6,298 bases of DNA from Deltaproteobacteria bacterium (lineage in GTDB: Bacteria > Myxococcota_A > Polyangia > HGW-17 > SLPX01), in contig JAABSF010000167.1 in assembly GCA_011390535.1 (NCBI GenBank), forward strand, positions 1 to 6,298, read 5' to 3'. Below are positions 3,962 through 6,298 of this stretch, one piece after another; within the stretch, counting starts at the first letter, position 1, and the number at the start of each line of letters is the position of its first letter. The translations under genes were made by a program, and so were the position numbers. The notes under the pieces are model-generated. The model was not told where the DNA came from. It was given only the letters and a program-made list of their open reading frames with translations, and did no database searches.

Positions 3962-6298
3962 GAGGCGGTGGATGAAAAAGCCGAGAGTAAACCTACACCG
4001 CTGGCCGCCCCGGCCCTCCAAGACGGGAAGCCGTCAATGAAGGTGGGCAGGTGGCTTTTTGTAGAGAGCTATGGCGAAAAGAGCGAGGAAAAGAACGCCT
4101 TGATGAAGTCTGCGGGGCTTGTAGACATGGGAGGAGTAGAGTGGGTTCGTGTCTCCGGGCGGCGGGCGGCGTTATTTCTTGACTCAGTCACAACTGCGAA
4201 TGTGTTGTCTTTGAAGCCCGGCGAAGGCGCCGGTGCTTTGGTTCTGAGCCCGAATGGAGAGATGATCTCGGATGCGGCGGTTTTGCGCGAAGAATCCCAA
4301 GCTGCTTCACGCACCTGGATGGATTCATTTTTGATGCGGCTTGGTCCCATGGGTGATCCGGATGCTGCGTTGAGATGGCTCAGGGCCTTGAGCGATGGTT
4401 ACACTTACCATGATGAAGATATTTATTTGAAAGCCGAGGGTCCGGCCCTCTTGTCTTCCTTGGATGAAGAAGAAGGCGGGTTTACGGCGTTCTCTCTCTG
4501 CGGGCCGGAAGCTCAAAAAGTGTTGGAGGGCGTCGAGGAAGATAAATCATTCAAGACACCGGCTCCGGGTTCTTACACCAAGCTGCAGATAGATGGCGCC
4601 GACGTGTTTATTTTCAGGCGAGGTGAAAGTGGGTGCTTGTTTGGCGGTGGTGGTGGTCGTGGTGATGATGGTGATGAGCAGTTTCCTTTTGAGATAGCGG
4701 GGCCGGTGGAATCGGCCAAGATACTTTGGGGGCGGTTAATGGAAAAAGGGGGTAAGGTGTGTGGTATGAAGGCGGTGCGAGAGGTGCATGAGGCTCTTTG
4801 TTCATGCGGTTGTGGGCAGAGCGAAAGCTCCACTCAGTGTGGACCGAAAGAGCTGTTGACCTCACCTTACTCGAAGCTGGTTTTTCTCAAAAAACCATTT
4901 TTTATTGGTCAAAAAGCTCTCTTTAAGACGATTGAAGATGAAATCAAAGCCGAGGGCGCCGGTGGACTCGAGGTCCGCGGCATAGAAGATCCGGGTGTTT
5001 TAGAAGAGCGGCTCCAACCCATGAAACGGGACGAGTGGGCAAAAGCCCTGGAGGTTGAACCCGAAGAAGATCGAACAACTTGCCTCTACGAAGAGCATTT
5101 GAAGCTCACCAACAAACGCAACATCATCCCCTTTGCAGGTTGGAAGATGCCTGTGTGGTATGACTCCATCATCAGTGAGCATGAGGCGGTAAGAAAGGGA
5201 GCCGGGTTATTTGATGTCTCGCACATGGGGGTGTTGTCGTTTACAGGGCCTCACGCCGAGAGGTTTCTGGATCTGGTCACCACCAATTATGTCCCCTGGC
5301 TGAATCCGGGGCAATGTCAGTATTCGTATCTCCTGGATCATGAAGGCAACGTCATAGACGATATCATCGTGTATCGTGAAACGCGGGATCGTTTCATGAT
5401 GGTGATTAACGCGGCAAACGCCGAGGTGGATGAGGCCTGGATGCGCGCCGTTTTAAAGGGCGTTGTTCCAATGGAGGCTTCCTGTCCGCTCAAGGGTTTC
5501 GAGGGAAGGGTGGAGATACGCAACATGAAACTGGATGAATCCCTGGGCGATGAACGGCGGGTGGATCTCGCCTTGCAGGGCCCCGCGAGTCTCCGGACTC
5601 TCTTTGCTTTGATGTCCGATTCCGATGAAAAGCGCAAACTCGCCGAATTGCCCTCATTTAATTTGATGGAGGCGCATGTAGGGGGCATGAAGTTTTGGAT
5701 CGCCAGGACCGGATACACTGGTGAGGCCGTAGGCTTTGAACTGTTCCCTCATCCCGATAAAGCGGTGGAGCTTTGGAACATGATCCTGGACAAAGGGAAA
5801 GATTTCGGGGTGATCCCCGCCGGGCTCGGTGCCAGGGACTCCACGAGGTTGGAGGCGGGGTTCCCGCTGCACGGACACGAGCTGGCCGGTGAACACGCCA
5901 TCAACCCTTTGGAGGCCGGATATGCACCTTTTGTAAGGTTGCACAAACCATATTTTGTGGGTCGCAGCATCATGCTGGAGGCCTATAAAAACTGGAAACG
6001 CACTGTGGTGCGGCTGCAAACTACAGGAACCGGTGGAAGAACCATACGCCCCGGTGCTCCGGTGGTGGATGCGCGCCGTGGGACCTGTGTCGGGACCATC
6101 ACATCCAGCGTAACGGTAGATAAATACCAGGTTGGTCTGGCCATAGTTGATCGCAAGAGGGTCCGCGAAGGAGATCTGGTGATGGTCTATCCTGTCACGG
6201 GAGGAAAGGTGAAGAAAGGGGCCAAGGCTCCGGAAGAACTTCAACCGGGAGATAGAACCTCCCTGCCCCTTGAAGCAAAGGTCATATCCCGCTTTATG
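2477..6298 (+). CDS. glyA-gcvT: Serine hydroxymethyltransferase / degenerate GcvT / GcvT fusion (3' partial)
   Basis: A single frame of 1274 codons runs from ATG 2477 to the window edge; I read it codon by codon and found no stop. Module order: SHMT (about 1-495), Pro/Ala/Glu linker (about 496-520), degenerate GcvT-like module (about 521-820), charged linker (about 821-866), complete GcvT-type aminomethyltransferase (about 867-1274). SHMT moves a one-carbon unit between serine and glycine through 5,10-methylene-THF. The T protein forms methylene-THF and ammonia from the aminomethyl group carried by the lipoylated H protein. The chain therefore joins the producer and the consumer of one intermediate. 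The final residues VISRFM match the place where GcvT proteins end (VVKLPF-like), so few residues are likely missing. Known GcvT and SHMT are normally separate proteins. The P, H and L proteins are absent here and may lie downstream. The gene is divergent from serC, which feeds serine synthesis. Confidence 0.92.
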   Translation, partial: MKKENFGRESQYAAVPLGGIDEVDRTVADLIDAEAERQDRKLIFIASESICPPAVRRAMASPLAHIYAEGYPAPRMNVLTEEEISDFDHAFVNFRRYSDRRYYKGTDYMNVIESLAKRRCSDLFANQRMPSDHIFANVQSLSGAAANNAVYQAFLQNGDRILGMSLVSGGHLTHGSPVNRSGRTYNVASYSVGRDGKLDYEAIEQQAKEFLPRLIVAGFSAYPWDIDWAALRKAADSVGALLMADISHTAGLVAAGVVNSPVGFADVMTFTTHKTLCGPRGAVILTTDEAHAKAVDLAVFPGEQGGPHMHQIAAKAVAFKLAQSKEFKDTMKKVVNNASAMGESFKKRGFDLAYGGTDTHLLLLDLKKVKTASGNKITGEIASRLLDNLGITCNKNTIAGDTSANHPSGLRFGTTWVTQRGFGPEELDRTAELVCKVLTGAHAYTYFYAGGDVGRAKLGFDLMEEVQRGVQDLVKKAGDVKGEWEKQYPHFESPMEAVDEKAESKPTPLAAPALQDGKPSMKVGRWLFVESYGEKSEEKNALMKSAGLVDMGGVEWVRVSGRRAALFLDSVTTANVLSLKPGEGAGALVLSPNGEMISDAAVLREESQAASRTWMDSFLMRLGPMGDPDAALRWLRALSDGYTYHDEDIYLKAEGPALLSSLDEEEGGFTAFSLCGPEAQKVLEGVEEDKSFKTPAPGSYTKLQIDGADVFIFRRGESGCLFGGGGGRGDDGDEQFPFEIAGPVESAKILWGRLMEKGGKVCGMKAVREVHEALCSCGCGQSESSTQCGPKELLTSPYSKLVFLKKPFFIGQKALFKTIEDEIKAEGAGGLEVRGIEDPGVLEERLQPMKRDEWAKALEVEPEEDRTTCLYEEHLKLTNKRNIIPFAGWKMPVWYDSIISEHEAVRKGAGLFDVSHMGVLSFTGPHAERFLDLVTTNYVPWLNPGQCQYSYLLDHEGNVIDDIIVYRETRDRFMMVINAANAEVDEAWMRAVLKGVVPMEASCPLKGFEGRVEIRNMKLDESLGDERRVDLALQGPASLRTLFALMSDSDEKRKLAELPSFNLMEAHVGGMKFWIARTGYTGEAVGFELFPHPDKAVELWNMILDKGKDFGVIPAGLGARDSTRLEAGFPLHGHELAGEHAINPLEAGYAPFVRLHKPYFVGRSIMLEAYKNWKRTVVRLQTTGTGGRTIRPGAPVVDARRGTCVGTITSSVTVDKYQVGLAIVDRKRVREGDLVMVYPVTGGKVKKGAKAPEELQPGDRTSLPLEAKVISRFM
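4034..4936 (+). other. Module 2 of the fusion: degenerate GcvT-like domain
   Basis: Residues about 520-820 follow the GcvT fold order but lack its signatures. GLVDMGGVEWVRVSG (547-561) stands for the canonical GLFDVSHMG..VTG. SVTTANVLSLKPGEGAGALVL matches the LTTNDV..LKPGQ stretch. MISDAAVLR (596-604) replaces the IDDxIVYR catalytic-Asp strand. SLCGPEAQKVL equals the LQGP element. RRGESG (714-719) replaces RTGYTGE and is followed by a Gly/Asp-rich insert (723-733). The region of GLGARDxxRLEAG is reduced to CGMKAVREVHEA (762-773). The module ends with KPFFIGQKAL (806-815), a clear GcvT hallmark. The C-terminal GcvT barrel is missing. Cysteines C762, C775, C777, C779 and C788 with H771 cluster near the end. 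Folate catalysis here is unlikely; a structural or docking role is inference. Confidence 0.75.
4643..4678 (+). repeat. GGT/GAT trinucleotide repeat encoding a Gly/Asp-rich insert
   Basis: Twelve consecutive codons are nearly all GGT, GGC or GAT, with one CGT and a final GAG, and encode GGGGGRGDDGDE (723-734). The stretch is low in complexity and in frame, so expansion by slippage would lengthen the protein without breaking it. It falls exactly where an active GcvT carries its folate-binding GYTGE loop. Confidence 0.8.
5075..6298 (+). other. gcvT: Module 3 of the fusion: intact GcvT aminomethyltransferase domain
   Basis: Residues 867-1274 match the glycine-cleavage T protein (EC 2.1.2.10) along their length: LYEEHLKL (870-877), FAGWKMPVWY, GAGLFDVSHMG (908-918), LVTTN, VIDDIIVYR (959-967) with the catalytic Asp pair region D961-D962, INAAN, LALQGP, RTGYTGE (1077-1083), GLGARDSTRLEAG (1116-1128), PLHGHEL, NPLEAGYAPFV and KPYFVGR (1157-1163). 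VGTITSS is the usual C-terminal barrel element. All folate-site signatures are present, so activity is likely. Oddities are one extra residue after GYTGE (AVGFE instead of DGFE) and an insert of about 20-25 residues (about 1240-1266) before the terminal VISRFM. The domain is cytosolic; its usual partners are the H and P proteins. Confidence 0.92.

Noticed and set aside
3107..4021. Two reverse-strand open frames (149 and 142 codons) inside the SHMT module
   Set aside because: Both are antisense to strongly conserved SHMT sequence, including the PLP lysine and the RFGT motif, and show no domain features.
3961..5075. Separate glyA and gcvT genes with a broken gene between them
   Set aside because: The frame was followed codon by codon through both linkers and the middle module with no stop or shift, and the linkers show no ribosome binding site plus start pair that would suggest independent genes.
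5654..6244. Reverse-strand open frame of 196 codons inside the GcvT module
   Set aside because: It lies opposite a region with unmistakable GcvT motifs and its translation has no recognisable domain; it is a shadow.

Overview
The window carries one partial gene end, two complete genes and one very long gene that runs off the right edge, all pointing to serine, glycine and one-carbon metabolism. Base composition is moderate (about 50-55% G+C by eye), Shine-Dalgarno sequences are clear, and the protein sequences are bacterial. The style of the SerC and SHMT proteins suggests a Desulfobacterota (deltaproteobacterial, possibly sulfate-reducing) genome. That taxonomic guess rests on impression, not on a search.

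Layout from left to right. Positions 1-135 hold the last 44 codons of an unrecognised + strand gene, whose end is overwritten by a 19-bp tandem repeat. Positions 228-1019 encode a complete HAD-IIA (NagD-like) phosphatase. An 8-bp tandem repeat fills the convergent gap to serC (phosphoserine aminotransferase, 1100-2188, minus strand). A 288-bp divergent intergenic region (2189-2476) contains three 33/34-bp tandem repeats, a perfect 10-bp palindrome and a purine-rich 12-bp repeat. From 2477 to the end of the window a single uninterrupted + strand frame of 1274 codons encodes a three-module protein: a divergent serine hydroxymethyltransferase (SHMT, GlyA), then a degenerate GcvT-like module, then an intact aminomethyltransferase (GcvT, glycine-cleavage T protein). 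No stop codon occurs before the window ends, but the protein is close to its natural C-terminus.

The functional picture is coherent. SerC makes phosphoserine for serine synthesis. SHMT interconverts serine and glycine using 5,10-methylene-tetrahydrofolate, and GcvT makes or consumes that same cofactor during glycine cleavage or synthesis. Joining the two enzymes in one chain suggests channelling of the folate intermediate, either from glycine cleavage into serine or in the reverse direction as in a reductive glycine pathway. The other glycine-cleavage proteins (P, H, L) are not in the window. The HAD phosphatase could act on a metabolite of this pathway, but nothing in its sequence fixes the substrate. 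The main novelty candidate is the GlyA / degenerate GcvT / GcvT fusion, particularly its middle module, which has lost the folate-binding signatures and gained a Gly/Asp-rich insert and a cysteine cluster.
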